Shown in pieces: positions 44,645 to 54,713 of a stretch of DNA of 64,000 bases. The DNA comes from Posidonia oceanica (Eukaryota > Streptophyta > Magnoliopsida > Alismatales > Posidoniaceae), in NCBI GenBank assembly GCA_037176725.1, contig JAZBRS010000049.1:12914001-12978000 (forward strand), given 5' to 3'. The position numbers and the translations under genes were made by a program. Position 1 is the first letter of the stretch. Each line of letters opens with the position of its first letter. The notes below the pieces were generated by a model. It was given only the letters and a program-made list of their open reading frames with translations, ran no database searches and was not told the DNA's origin.

Positions 44645-45956
44645 TTAGACTAGACTCCGGCTTTCGTTCCCGGCTTTTCGCTCGCTTGTTTTGCAGCTTT
44701 GTCTGCCTTGTGTGCCTTCTTCGCCTGTTTTACTCGCTTTTCTGTGCAAGTTCCTAGCGAGTCGCTTCGTGACTACTCCGCTTAGGTTCTCGCACCTCTT
44801 TCGCTTCGGTCTTTGCTCTCTTTCTGCCTGGCTTTGCTCCTTTGCCTGTTTATTTACTTATTGTCTTGCTTATGCTCTTATTTCCTTTACAGTCTGCTTA
44901 CTTTTACCTTGCTTTACCTTACTTGCTCATTATGGCTTTAATTCTTGCACATTGCATGTCTACATACTTTGTTTGGCTAAAATACATGCTTTTTGGATGT
45001 TGAATGCTTCTTTTACACCCTTGCTATGTCACTACGCACGCACATACTATGCTTACATGCCTTTTGACTTGATGAATATTCCTTTTTCACCATCATATTC
45101 ACAAACACTCGCACATGCCATGAACATGCCTTTTGTTGTGTTGTATGATGGTTGCTTGCCATTTTGACTGATTTTCTTCCCTTTTGCACTTGCCATGCTT
45201 AGGATAGTAGAGACTTGTCTGCTTCCCCCATGGTTAACTAAAAAATGCAAGTAAAAAGAACTTCTAGGGGCAACTAGAGACTACAAACAATCCTTCACTC
45301 CCTTTGGTTAATAAAATGTACAAGATAAAAAACTCTAATCATTTGCATAAGCATCATATAGGGCATGCATTCTTCTCCTCTGAGTCCACCTACTAGTCTG
45401 CGAAGGACGGTTCCGGCCTCTTGTTCCACTGCTTTGGGCGTGGCATAAGTTGGTCGGTCCATCCCCTCCTTGTCCGGGGGTCGTGTCGGTGTTAGTAGAG
45501 GGTACCACCCACGCTTTGGCGGGGTAGAGGCCACCAACGCACCACCCTGTCATTACCTGAGCTTTGGGCCGGGAGTTAGACAGGGGACCTACTTTTTCTG
45601 ACCTGAGTCGGTGACCCATACATCCAGGGATACCCGGAGTAGACAACCTTGCTAGGAAACACTAGTTAGGTAAGGGGGCATACTAGAAAGCATGCACATC
45701 ATTCATGCCACTTAACTAACTCATTTGCATTCATCTTTTAGTTTCTAACCCTAATTTCCTTCTGTTGTGTCAGCGTGATTGGTAAGCGAGTTTCCCTTTG
45801 CCAGAGCTCGAGTATCGACCCCCGTTGACGCCCTTTTGCGACTTAGTTCGCGACCATTCCCCTTCCGAGCTATCCGCACTTGCGACGATAGCTCCCCTTA
45901 GGAAGTACCGCTTGAATACTCGTCGCAGCCCTGTTCTCACACGCTCTAGGTCAGCG
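44645..45956 (+). other. D leader, with a strong splice acceptor candidate
   Basis: No gene is recognised; the 44691-45167 frame has no motif. At 45745-45773 CTAACCCTAATTTCC followed by TTCTGTTGTGTCAG gives branch-point-like sequence, a pyrimidine tract and AG, a convincing plant acceptor 184 bases before the gag ATG. Open gag frame extends upstream of that ATG but has no earlier ATG. Confidence 0.55.
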
Positions 45957-47213
45957 ATGGCCCAGTACGTTAGTGAGCCTTCTTTTACTCCTATCACGGA
46001 GGGTGTTTCCGTTCTGGCCCCTCCGGTTGCTCTTTCTGTCCCCCTTGTTCCCCCTCCGACGCCAGGGTTTCCTCCTCTGACGTCTCTAGGTTCTCAGTAC
46101 ACCCCGAGACAGTGGCAAGCCTCCCTTCCTCCGGATTCAGTCGCCGAGTCTATCTTGACGGCCGTTACTCGCGCTCCGGAGACGCCACTGCCCCCTCCGT
46201 CCCAGGGATACGTCGCTTTCGACATCCCTTCCACCGCTGCTGCGACCTTTTCTGTAGATTCCTTCCCTCCCGGACAGTCTGTGTCCGTGCCCCTTGCTTC
46301 TCAACCTCCGCCGGCACTGCACTTCAGCGTTCCCGCTGCCGAGACGCCCGAAGCGTAGTACCAGCACCTGATGGAGCTTGCCCAGAGACTGCAGGGCATG
46401 GCTCTATCAGTTCGTCCTTCTTCTGTCTCTGTCGTCCCTGAGGTTCCTCCGAGGCCAGTTCCTGCATTTCATGCATCAACCTCTGCACCTCCGCCTCGAC
46501 CATCGTCGCAACTGCTCACGGTTCCGACGATGGGGGCTCGGTTACCGCCTCCCGCTGCACAACACTTGGCACAGCATGCTCCACTTCCTTCTGGTGGTCA
46601 ATCCTTTGGATCGGCTGGAGCCCAGTACCTCACTGGCTCGCTGTCTGGCACCCCGCCCGTACAGCAACTGGTGCTCCGTCATCCTCCCCCTATCCCAGCA
46701 CAGCATGGCATTTATTCTTCTCCTCTTCACCAGGTCCAGCATCCTGCATACACTCCTGCATACACTATCCCCTAGCACGGATACGCCGGCCATCCTGTTG
46801 CTCCACCAGGCGACGCTATGGTAGATCCGGAGGAGCACTTAGGTGCGACCCATTCGGCGTATGTGCTCACTACCCCTGCTGATCCCTCTCCTACAGCAGC
46901 AATCCCAGACCCCATCAATAACCGGATGGACGTCTTGGAGAAGGCACTACGACTAGTGCAGGGTACTGAGCACCAGACCTACCAGTTCCGGGACCTCTGT
47001 TGCTTTCCAGAGGCGGTACTCCCTCCGAAGTTCAAAATCCTGGACTTCGAAAAGTATAATGGTAGGGGCTGCCCTGTAGCACACCTGAAGGCGTATTGCG
47101 GTGATCTCGCTCAGCTTCAGGCTGACGAGAGGTTGCTGATCCGCTTGTTCCAGAAGAGTTTGACCGGGCCGGCACTCAAGTGGTTCACATCACTCGATAT
47201 GTCAGCCATCTAG
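45957..47213 (+). CDS. gag: Gag N-terminal and capsid segment of element D
   Basis: Starts MAQYVSEPSFTPI, then a long Pro/Ser-rich region (to about 46800) and the capsid core: KILDFEKYNGRGCPVAHLKA, ADERLLIRLFQKSLTGPALK and WFTSLD. This is the retrotransposon gag fold region that assembles the particle. TAG codons at 46356 and 46773 interrupt the Pro-rich part and TAG at 47211 falls inside the capsid. The next residues, TWNDLSQAFLEQYSF, continue the domain in the same frame, so the stop is a point change. Confidence 0.8.
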
Positions 47214-50123
47214 ACTTGGAACGACCTCAGTCAGGCGTTCCTGGAGCAATACTCCTTCAACCTCGATCTTGTCCCAAAGAGGGCGGACTTGATCGCTATC
47301 AAGCAGAACTCTGGCGAGCCGTTCGGGGAGTACGTCGGCCACTGGCGCGCCCTTGCCTCTCAGGTTCGAGATAGACCCTCTGACGAGGAATCTATCAAGA
47401 TCATTATCAAAGGGGCGCAGCCGTCTCTCGGAGCTCTGCTTAGCATTCAGCCAGTCACTACTTTTGCGGCACTCATCAGAGCTGGAGCGCGCGTAGAGAG
47501 TTCTTTGCGGAGTGGCAACTTCCCAGCTCTCTCTGCGTTCGCTAAGCAGGCAGCGATAAGCAGCAACAGTGTCAACAGCAGCACCTTCAACAACAACAAC
47601 AGCAGCAGCAACAACAACCGCCCGAAAAGGAAGGATTCGCTGAAACCCACTGTTGCATTCGTCGATTCTCCTGCTGTGCCTGTTCGCTTGCCGTCTCGGC
47701 CTGCCCCAGCTCAGATGGTGTACGCTCCTGCACCTAGGAACCCGCACACACCGCACATCACTACCACCGCTAGACCGGTCTATCCTGCCGCACCGGTTCA
47801 GCAAGGCTCGCACCCAAGGCAAAGAAGACCACCCGCTGAGAGGAGGAATTTCACCCCACTGGTGGAACCACTCACGGCCATCTTGCCGAAGGTAGCATCG
47901 CTCCTGAAGTTCCCGGAGGTTCGTCCGCCGCCAAGCCCTCTGCCGCATTGGTTTAGGCCGGACCTCTTCTGCAATTTCCATCGAAGTGTCGGGCATTCGA
48001 CGGATAATTGCTTCTCCCTGCGGAACGCGATTCAGGACCTGATCGAATCGGGAACGATTGTGATCGACACGCACGAGGCTTCCACTCAAGCACGCACTCA
48101 TGCATCTGCATCTCCAGCTGTTTCCCCGCATCCTGGCATCGTCTGCCAACCTTTACCGGAGCACTCTTATCCGGGAGGGGCGGGAACCTCAGGCGTCCAC
48201 TCTGTCTTTCCTTCTGGGCCCGCTACTTCTGTGGTAGACCCTTCCGATCTTATCTCTGACATCTCTGAGCCTTTCCCGGTCAGTCTCTATCTCGCGGCAG
48301 TTGCCGGCTCCGAGTCGGGAATCCATTTGATCCGACCGTGTGCCAGGCCGGAGCGCCCTCTCGCGCCTCCCACCATGCTCCCTCAGGCTCAATCTCCTGT
48401 ACACCTTTTGGCTAGAGCCCAGCCTAGTTCTCCCATTCACCTTTTAGGGCAGCCTCAGCTACACCTTCTAGGCAGACCTCAACCTGCCCCAGCCTTCCCA
48501 CCCCAACAACCATACCCACTAAATAGACCTCAACATCCTGTAGGTCCCCCTGTAACCCCTCCTGTGCTCGCAGCACATGCTCCAGTCGTCATTGACTTGA
48601 CCCTGGACACCCATCGCGTCCCTTACAGCTACGCCACAGAAATGTGCGCGGAAGTAACGCGATCGGGGAGGGTTTATAGGCCCCCAGCACCGGCAACTAG
48701 GCCAACTCACCCTGGACCTGTTATACCCCCACCCTCAGGCCAACCCTTAGCAGATCCAACTCCAGATCAGCCCGTAGCTAGCCAAATCCCTAGCCAGCCT
48801 ATAGTAACCCAGCCTCCTAGCACTACCCCTTTAGAACCTGCTAGAATCACCCCTCCAGCTGCTAGGAGAAGCCAACCTAAAGCGGACCTAACTTCCCAGC
48901 TTAAGAAGGTTAAAGCCGACATCTCCATCTGGGATTTGATCCACACTTCTGCCGAGCACCGCGAGGCTTTTCTTCGCGTGTTCCAGGCTGCTCGTGTGTC
49001 CCAGTCCATTGAGCCTTCTGCCTTGGAGAGCATGGTTGGGTTAATCGCGGAGCCCCAGGTCATCTCTTTCACGAGTGATGAGCTACCTCCGGCAGGGATT
49101 AATCATAACCAGCCCCTATTCGTCACGGTGCAGTTCAAAAGCTTTCGCATTCCCCTAACACTGGTTGATAATGGGTCAGGCCTTAATGTCTGCCCCTTGC
49201 ATACAGCAACCAAGCTCGGATTCAAAGCCGAGGATATCACGCCAGCCGTGAAGGGAATGACTGCTTTTGACAACACTCACCATGACGCTCTAGGGATTCT
49301 GATTATCCCTCTGGCTATCGGTCCGGTCGTCTTCGACGTAGAATTCTATGTCGTCGACTTGAAGCCTAACTTCAATCTTCTGCTTGGGCGCCCTTGGCTC
49401 CACAAGCATCAGGTCCTTCCTTCGATCCTCCATCGAATGATAAAGTACCGTCGTGGCGATGATGTCATTGTCGTCATGGCGGAGAACTTTGAGAAGGAGC
49501 GGATTGAAGCAGTCTCTCTTGTGTCTTCGCAATCTATCCCGTTTGACCCCGAGACTTCTGAAGCCCTCTATCGCGTTAACCGGTGCGAGCCAGTTAACTT
49601 CGTTCCTGATCTTGAACGTGTCAACTCCTTGACCGTTCACAATAACCCCTTTCGAATGGTCGAGAATGTATGTCACAGGTGGGGTTACACAAAGGGTACG
49701 CCGCTCGGGCGTCACGGCCAAGGGATCGCGGAGCCGATCGTAGCAGTGGAGCGAAGGAAATCTAAAGGCCTCGGTTACGAACCCAAGCCCAACGAAGATC
49801 ACTGCTTCCAGCTCAAAGCCCATGCACCAGCCATTCCCAGAGACCTCACTAACTTTACCAGTGCAGGAATTCTGGGATCAACCGACTACCAAGCCACAAC
49901 GCCGACAGAGGATTGGGTGTGTATTGAGGACTACTACTCGGATGAGGAGCAGTTTGATGCAACAGAGGCAGTCCCAATCAACTCAGCAGAAACAGTGGTC
50001 AGAGCAAAGGCCCCACAGTCAGTCTATTTAGCTCTCCCTCTGGCAGAAACAGCAGGCAGCTCAGCAGGCTCTGTGGCAGATGCAAGTTCTCATCCTTTTG
50101 CAGCCACAACAGCTTCTCAAGAT
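47214..50123 (+). CDS. gag-pro: Gag C-terminus, aspartic protease and G-patch-like segment of element D
   Basis: Open for 970 codons. It holds the gag end (WNDLSQAFLEQYS to about 47500), a knuckle variant CX2HX4HX4C (CNFHRSVGHSTDNC, near 47970), a Pro-rich spacer of about 300 residues, and the protease (49070-49480): SFTSDELPPAG, LVDNGSGLNVCPL with the Asp codon at 49167-49169, and LLLGRPWLHKH. A G-patch-like region follows (about 49670-49790): WGYTKGTPLGRHGQGI and KGLGYEP. DNG instead of DSG or DTG is, as I recall, common in Tat-branch proteases. The segment ends at TAG 50124. Confidence 0.85.
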
Positions 50124-50126
50124 TAG

Positions 50127-53100
50127 ACAGCAGCAGTGCAGGAGTCAGAGACACTCCTTCTGGCAGAACCAACATGCTACCAGCGGTCACAGCAACATCA
50201 GTGCCACTGCCTCCATCTCTGGAGGGGTAGTCCATCAACTCAGTCAGCAGCGTGGCCCAGCCCGCTCTCTCAGCATCATCTTCAGGAATGCAGCTGGCGC
50301 AGTCCGCTCCGTGTTCTCCTGACAACCAACAGCAGCTCTCATGGCGTCAGAGGCTGCGCTCTCTCAGTTACGGCCCGATACAAAAGGCCAACTGTGCACT
50401 ACATTATCTGGGCCCTTGAGCCCTCCAAAGAGCACCCCTGCTTACTCTCCGACAGTGACCTTGAAAGCTTATTCATCAGTAGCACCGCTGGCCTGCTATT
50501 TGGACCTTCTACATCAGAATTGCCATCAGCGGACGCGCCCGTGAACCAGATCATGCGGATTCCAAGGGCAGCAATCCGTCTTGCAGCCGGGCCAGTGCCG
50601 CAGGCCCCCGGCGCCTACTACGTCGACTCCCCCTCAGACGAGGAAGAAGGAGTGGTGATAGAAGCCCAGGTCGATTCTTGGATGTCTGACTTAGAGCTAC
50701 TTTATCAAGAACAAATCAAGTCAATAGCAGAAGACCTGGCAGACCATCAAGCTGCAGAAAGGAAAGGAAAAGCCGTAGTTACAGATCCTCCTCTGCAAGA
50801 GGACCGTGCTTCTATCATGGTCCTAGAAGACTCAGCAGTGCCGGACTCCCCTAGACCAGATGAGCTCATCACTCTTCAACCTGAAGGCGGGTCTAGGTGG
50901 TTTCTGCAACCCATGCCTCACCTGAGCGAGACATCGAGCGGCAGTAACCAGGTCAGCCGCCAGTCCGGCGTATCCTCCACGAGCACACTAGAAGACCCAG
51001 AGGGGGGAGCATCAGCAGTAGATGCAGCAGCAGCAGAGCAGAATGCCTCAGCAGCACAGTTAGCAGAGCAGTCAGCAGTATCAGCAGCAGAGTCAGTTGA
51101 GCCCTCAGCAGAATCAACAGAGCACTCAGCAAAGCCAGTCAGGCCAGAGCAAACAGCAGAAGGAGTTGCTGGGACGGGGGTCGCGCACCGAGGCTACAAG
51201 AATACTCGAGTGAGCGTGACCGTCCTGAAGCGTCACCAGGGCCAAGCAGCGGAACACATGCACTCTTTCGACATCACAAATCCTTCTTTCGAGAAAGAGA
51301 TCCTCTCAGAACTTGTTGCTTATGGAGAAGAGGATGATACGAGCATGGGTGAGACTGACGAACCTTTGCCCGAGTTCCGGCCCTATGACGACGACCCAGA
51401 AGGCCCCAACCTCCATGTTGAAGAAGAAACGGAGGCTGTTAACATTGGCACGGCTGAGGAAGTCAGAGAAGTTTGCATCAGTGCCCAGCTGTCCGCCCAG
51501 GCTCGAGCTGAATTCATCGCATTCCTGAAAGAATATGCGGATGTCTTCGCCTGGAGTTATGAAGATATGGTCGGCCTTGACATAGAGATAGTGGTGCACA
51601 ATCTGCCATTAAATCCAGATGCCAAGCCAGTAAAGCAGAAGCTAAGAAGATGGCGACCGCAGTGGCTGCTCATGATCAAAGAAGAGATAATGAAGCAGCT
51701 TGGAGTCAACTTTTTGAAGGTCGTTCTTTATCCTGAATGGCTGGCAAACATTGTACCTGTGCCCAAGAAAGATGGCCGAATTCGGATCTGTATCGACTAT
51801 AGGGACCTGAACAAGGCGAGTCCCAAGGACGACTTTCCATTGCCCCACATTGACGTCCTAGTCGACAATACAGCGGGCCACAAAATGCTCTCCTTCATGG
51901 ACGGCTTCTCTGGATACAATCAGATCAAAATGGCAGAAGAAGACATGGAAAAGACTTCATTCATCACCCCTTGGGGAGTCTTCTGCTACCAAGTCATGCC
52001 GTTCGGCCTGAAGAATGCTGGTGCAACCTATCAGAGGGCCATGACTGTGCTAATCCACGACCTCATGCACCAAGAAGTGGAGGTCTATGTAGACGATATG
52101 ATTGCTAAAACCAAAGAGCCCGAGGATCATCTTGCCTGTCTCAGAAAGCTCTTTGACCGTCTACGGAAGTACAAGCTGCGCCTGAATCCCAAGAAGTGCG
52201 TATTCGAGGTATCTTCTGGCAAATTGCTCGACTACATTGTTAGCCAAAGGGGGATTGAGGTAGACCCGTTGAAAGCGCAAGCCATCATGGACATGCCACC
52301 CCCTGGAACTGAAAAAGAAGTCAGAAGTCTGCTTGGGCGTTTACAATTTATCAGTCGCTTCATTGCACAGCTTACGCCCATCTGTGAACCCATTTTCAAG
52401 CTCTTGAGGAAGAATGCGCAGATTCACTGGAGCGAGGAGTGTCAAGCTGCATTTGCCAAGATCAAGGAGCTGCTGACCAAGCCTCCTGTCCTGGTCCCGC
52501 CTACGCCAGGGAGACCCTTACTTCTCTACCTTTCTACCACGCAGCATTCCATGGGCGCCGTCTTGGGCCAACATGACGAATCTGGTAGAAAGGAGCGCGC
52601 CATCTACTACCTGAGCAAGAAATTTAATGAATGCGAAGCCAGGTACAGTACACTGGAGAAGACTTGCTTGTCACTTGTCTGGGCTGCACAGAAGTTGAGA
52701 CACTACTTGATGGCATACTCAGTGCAGCTCTTATGCCGGCATGATCCCATCAAATTCCTCTTTCAGAAGCCGGCTATGGTGGGCAGATGTGCCAAGTGGC
52801 AGGTGTTATTGTCCCAGTACGACATCACCTTTGTCACACAGAAGTCCATGAAGGGTCAAGCAATGGCAGACCATCTTGCTGACCTCCCTCTGCCTGAATA
52901 CCAGCCCCTCCAGACGCAGTTTCCTGATGAAGACATTCTCTTTGCAATGGAGGACTCTGAGCAGAAAGATCCTGAAGAAGCAGAGGAATGGCAGCTCTAC
53001 TTTGATGGTGCAGTCAACAAGAAGGGCCGAGGCGTAGGCGCAGTGCTGACCACGCCCCAAGGACAGATGACTCCTTTCGCAAGGAAGCTGACTTTCACCT

Positions 53101-54371
53101 GCACAAACAACGAAGCAGAGTACGAAGCGTGCATCCTAGGGTTGAAAGTAACCCTCGAGCATGAGGCGCAGAAGCTGCATGTGCACGGCGATGCCATGCT
53201 GGTGATTTCTCAAGTGAACGGCGATTGGAAGACAAAAGATCCCAAGCTTGTGCCGTATCACGAACACCTGCTGAGGCTGATGAGAGAGTTTGAGAGTATC
53301 CGCTTCACATACCTGAACAGAGCAAAGAACGCGTATGCAGACGCCCTAGCAACTCTGGCATCCTGGCTCACCATTTCAGAAGACAACACTGTGGATGTAT
53401 CAGTCACTCGCATTGAACAGCCTGCATACTGCATGAGCATAGAGGAAGCGGATCCCGCAGAGGAGCAGCCATGGTATCGAGATATAAAATCTTTCCTAGA
53501 GTCTGGCAGTTTTCCTCCCGATACCACAGCAGCAGACAAGAGAACTCTGGCGCGTCTGGCGTCAAAGTATGTGTTGGGGGCTGGGCAGCTGTACAGAAGG
53601 TCATACAATCAGATGCTACTGCGCTGCCTGAACAAATCGGAGGCTGACACGCTGATGCTTCAAGTGCATGCGGGGACCTGTGGCCCGCACATGAACGGCG
53701 TCCTCCTGGCCAAGAAGATCATGCTGCAAGGTTATTTCTGGCAGACCATGGAAGCCGACTGCTGCCGGTTCGTGCGTAGATGCCACAACTGTCAAGTCCA
53801 TGGAAACTTCATCAAAGCCCCTCCGCATCAGCTGCACAACATGTCTTCGCCATGGCCTTTCTCCACCTGGGGGATCGATGTCATCGGCGCCATCCACCCT
53901 GCTGCTTCAAATGGTCATCGTTACATTCTGGTAGCGATCGATTACTTTACCAAGTGGGTGGAAGCAGCCTCTTACAGGACAGTCACCAGTGCAGCAACAG
54001 AAAAATTTATCAGAAACAATATTGTTGCCCGATATGGGGTCCCGCACTCTGTCATCTCTGATAACGGCTCAAACTTCGTTGCCAAAAGGATCGAAGAATA
54101 CCTGCAAAGTCTCAAGATCAAGCACCATCGATCCTCGCCCTACCGGCCTCAGATGAACGGGGCAGTGGAATCTGCAAACAAGAACATTGTCAAGATCCTG
54201 AAGAAAATGGCAGAAACCCACAAGGATTGGCACGATAAGCTCCCATACGCGCTCTGGGCGTACAGGACATCAATCTGGACCTCTACAGGAGCCACTCCGT
54301 ACTCTCTGGTGTACGGCATGGAAGCGGTGTTACCTGTTGAAGTGGAGATCCCCTCTCTGCGAATCTTGTAG
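50127..54371 (+). CDS. pol: Pol segment of element D: RT, RNase H, archaeal-type RNase H, integrase
   Basis: A low-complexity Ala/Glu/Ser region comes first, then RT from about 51600: LPLNPDAKPVKQKLRRWRPQ, CIDYRDLNKASPKDDFPLPH, MDGFSGYNQIKMAEED, MPFGLKNAGATYQR, and YVDD at 52086-52097. The gypsy RNase H covers about 52500-52880. A second, archaeal-type RNase H covers about 52990-53370 (LYFDGAVNKKGRGVGAVL, TNNEAEYEACILGLK, NAYADALATLAS), diagnostic of the Tat branch. Integrase starts near 53640: VHAGTCGPH and CHNC zinc ligands, then D, D and E in TWGIDVIGA, VISDNGSNF and GAVESANKN. The frame stops at TAG 54369. Confidence 0.92.
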   Translation, partial: TAAVQESETLLLAEPTCYQRSQQHQCHCLHLWRGSPSTQSAAWPSPLSQHHLQECSWRSPLRVLLTTNSSSHGVRGCALSVTARYKRPTVHYIIWALEPSKEHPCLLSDSDLESLFISSTAGLLFGPSTSELPSADAPVNQIMRIPRAAIRLAAGPVPQAPGAYYVDSPSDEEEGVVIEAQVDSWMSDLELLYQEQIKSIAEDLADHQAAERKGKAVVTDPPLQEDRASIMVLEDSAVPDSPRPDELITLQPEGGSRWFLQPMPHLSETSSGSNQVSRQSGVSSTSTLEDPEGGASAVDAAAAEQNASAAQLAEQSAVSAAESVEPSAESTEHSAKPVRPEQTAEGVAGTGVAHRGYKNTRVSVTVLKRHQGQAAEHMHSFDITNPSFEKEILSELVAYGEEDDTSMGETDEPLPEFRPYDDDPEGPNLHVEEETEAVNIGTAEEVREVCISAQLSAQARAEFIAFLKEYADVFAWSYEDMVGLDIEIVVHNLPLNPDAKPVKQKLRRWRPQWLLMIKEEIMKQLGVNFLKVVLYPEWLANIVPVPKKDGRIRICIDYRDLNKASPKDDFPLPHIDVLVDNTAGHKMLSFMDGFSGYNQIKMAEEDMEKTSFITPWGVFCYQVMPFGLKNAGATYQRAMTVLIHDLMHQEVEVYVDDMIAKTKEPEDHLACLRKLFDRLRKYKLRLNPKKCVFEVSSGKLLDYIVSQRGIEVDPLKAQAIMDMPPPGTEKEVRSLLGRLQFISRFIAQLTPICEPIFKLLRKNAQIHWSEECQAAFAKIKELLTKPPVLVPPTPGRPLLLYLSTTQHSMGAVLGQHDESGRKERAIYYLSKKFNECEARYSTLEKTCLSLVWAAQKLRHYLMAYSVQLLCRHDPIKFLFQKPAMVGRCAKWQVLLSQYDITFVTQKSMKGQAMADHLADLPLPEYQPLQTQFPDEDILFAMEDSEQKDPEEAEEWQLYFDGAVNKKGRGVGAVLTTPQGQMTPFARKLTFTCTNNEAEYEACILGLKVTLEHEAQKLHVHGDAMLVISQVNGDWKTKDPKLVPYHEHLLRLMREFESIRFTYLNRAKNAYADALATLASWLTISEDNTVDVSVTRIEQPAYCMSIEEADPAEEQPWYRDIKSFLESGSFPPDTTAADKRTLARLASKYVLGAGQLYRRSYNQMLLRCLNKSEADTLMLQVHAGTCGPHMNGVLLAKKIMLQGYFWQTMEADCCRFVRRCHNCQVHGNFIKAPPHQLHNMSSPWPFSTWGIDVIGAIHPAASNGHRYILVAIDYFTKWVEAASYRTVTSAATEKFIRNNIVARYGVPHSVISDNGSNFVAKRIEEYLQSLKIKHHRSSPYRPQMNGAVESANKNIVKILKKMAETHKDWHDKLPYALWAYRTSIWTSTGATPYSLVYGMEAVLPVEVEIPSLRIL

Positions 54372-54713
54372 GAAGCTGAGTTGGAAGAAGCAGAATGGGT
54401 CGAAGACCGCTGCGTCCAACTGAACTTGATTAATGAGCGCAGATTGCAAGCCATGCACAACGCTCACTGCTATCAGAAGCGAATGGCCAGAGCATTCTTG
54501 AAGAAGGTCCAGCCCAGAAGCTTCCAGTCAGGGGACCTTGTCTTGCGCGCCATTCATTTGCCTGACGGTCGAGGGAAATTCCGACCCAATTGGCGTGGCC
54601 CCTTTGTGGTCAAGCAGATCTTTTCGGGAGGCGCTGTAACTCTTGAGGATATGGACCAGGTCGAGCAGTCTGAGCCCGTCAACCTCTGCTATCTGAAAAA
54701 ATACTATCAGTAG
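54372..54713 (+). CDS. int: Integrase C-terminal segment of element D after the last internal TAG
   Basis: Same frame as pol: EAELEEAEWVEDRCVQLNL, QARFLK-like basic region, SGDLVLRAIHLPDGRGKFRP, NWRGPFVVKQIFSGGAVTLE and a final YLKKYYQ. The WRGPFVVK stretch is the usual integrase C-terminal fold. No chromodomain follows. TAG 54711-54713 is the natural end. Confidence 0.82.
   Translation, partial: EAELEEAEWVEDRCVQLNLINERRLQAMHNAHCYQKRMARAFLKKVQPRSFQSGDLVLRAIHLPDGRGKFRPNWRGPFVVKQIFSGGAVTLEDMDQVEQSEPVNLCYLKKYYQ

Larger units (their letters stand above)
45957..54713 (+). pseudogene. gag-pol: Complete gag-pol frame of element D interrupted by five in-frame TAG codons
   Basis: One reading frame runs from ATG 45957 (context AGCGATGGC) to TAG 54711-54713 with no frameshift. 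Internal stops are TAG at 46356, 46773, 47211, 50124 and 54369. All catalytic motifs seen are intact: protease VDNGSGLN, RT YVDD, both RNase H domains, and integrase HHCC and DDE. The stop at 50124 lies at the protease-RT junction, where Ogre elements normally break the frame or have an intron; the other four lie inside domains. I call it a pseudogene because five stops should block translation, but readthrough or RNA processing cannot be excluded. Confidence 0.85.

Noticed and set aside
44691..45167. 158-codon frame upstream of gag in D, a candidate for the Ogre ORF1
   Set aside because: No recognisable domain, no good start context, and it lies inside the putative leader intron; the Cys/Phe/Leu-rich composition follows the T-rich DNA.
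47202..48149. 315-codon minus-strand frame opposite gag of element D
   Set aside because: It is a shadow of the gag-pro coding strand; the sense frame carries all recognisable motifs.
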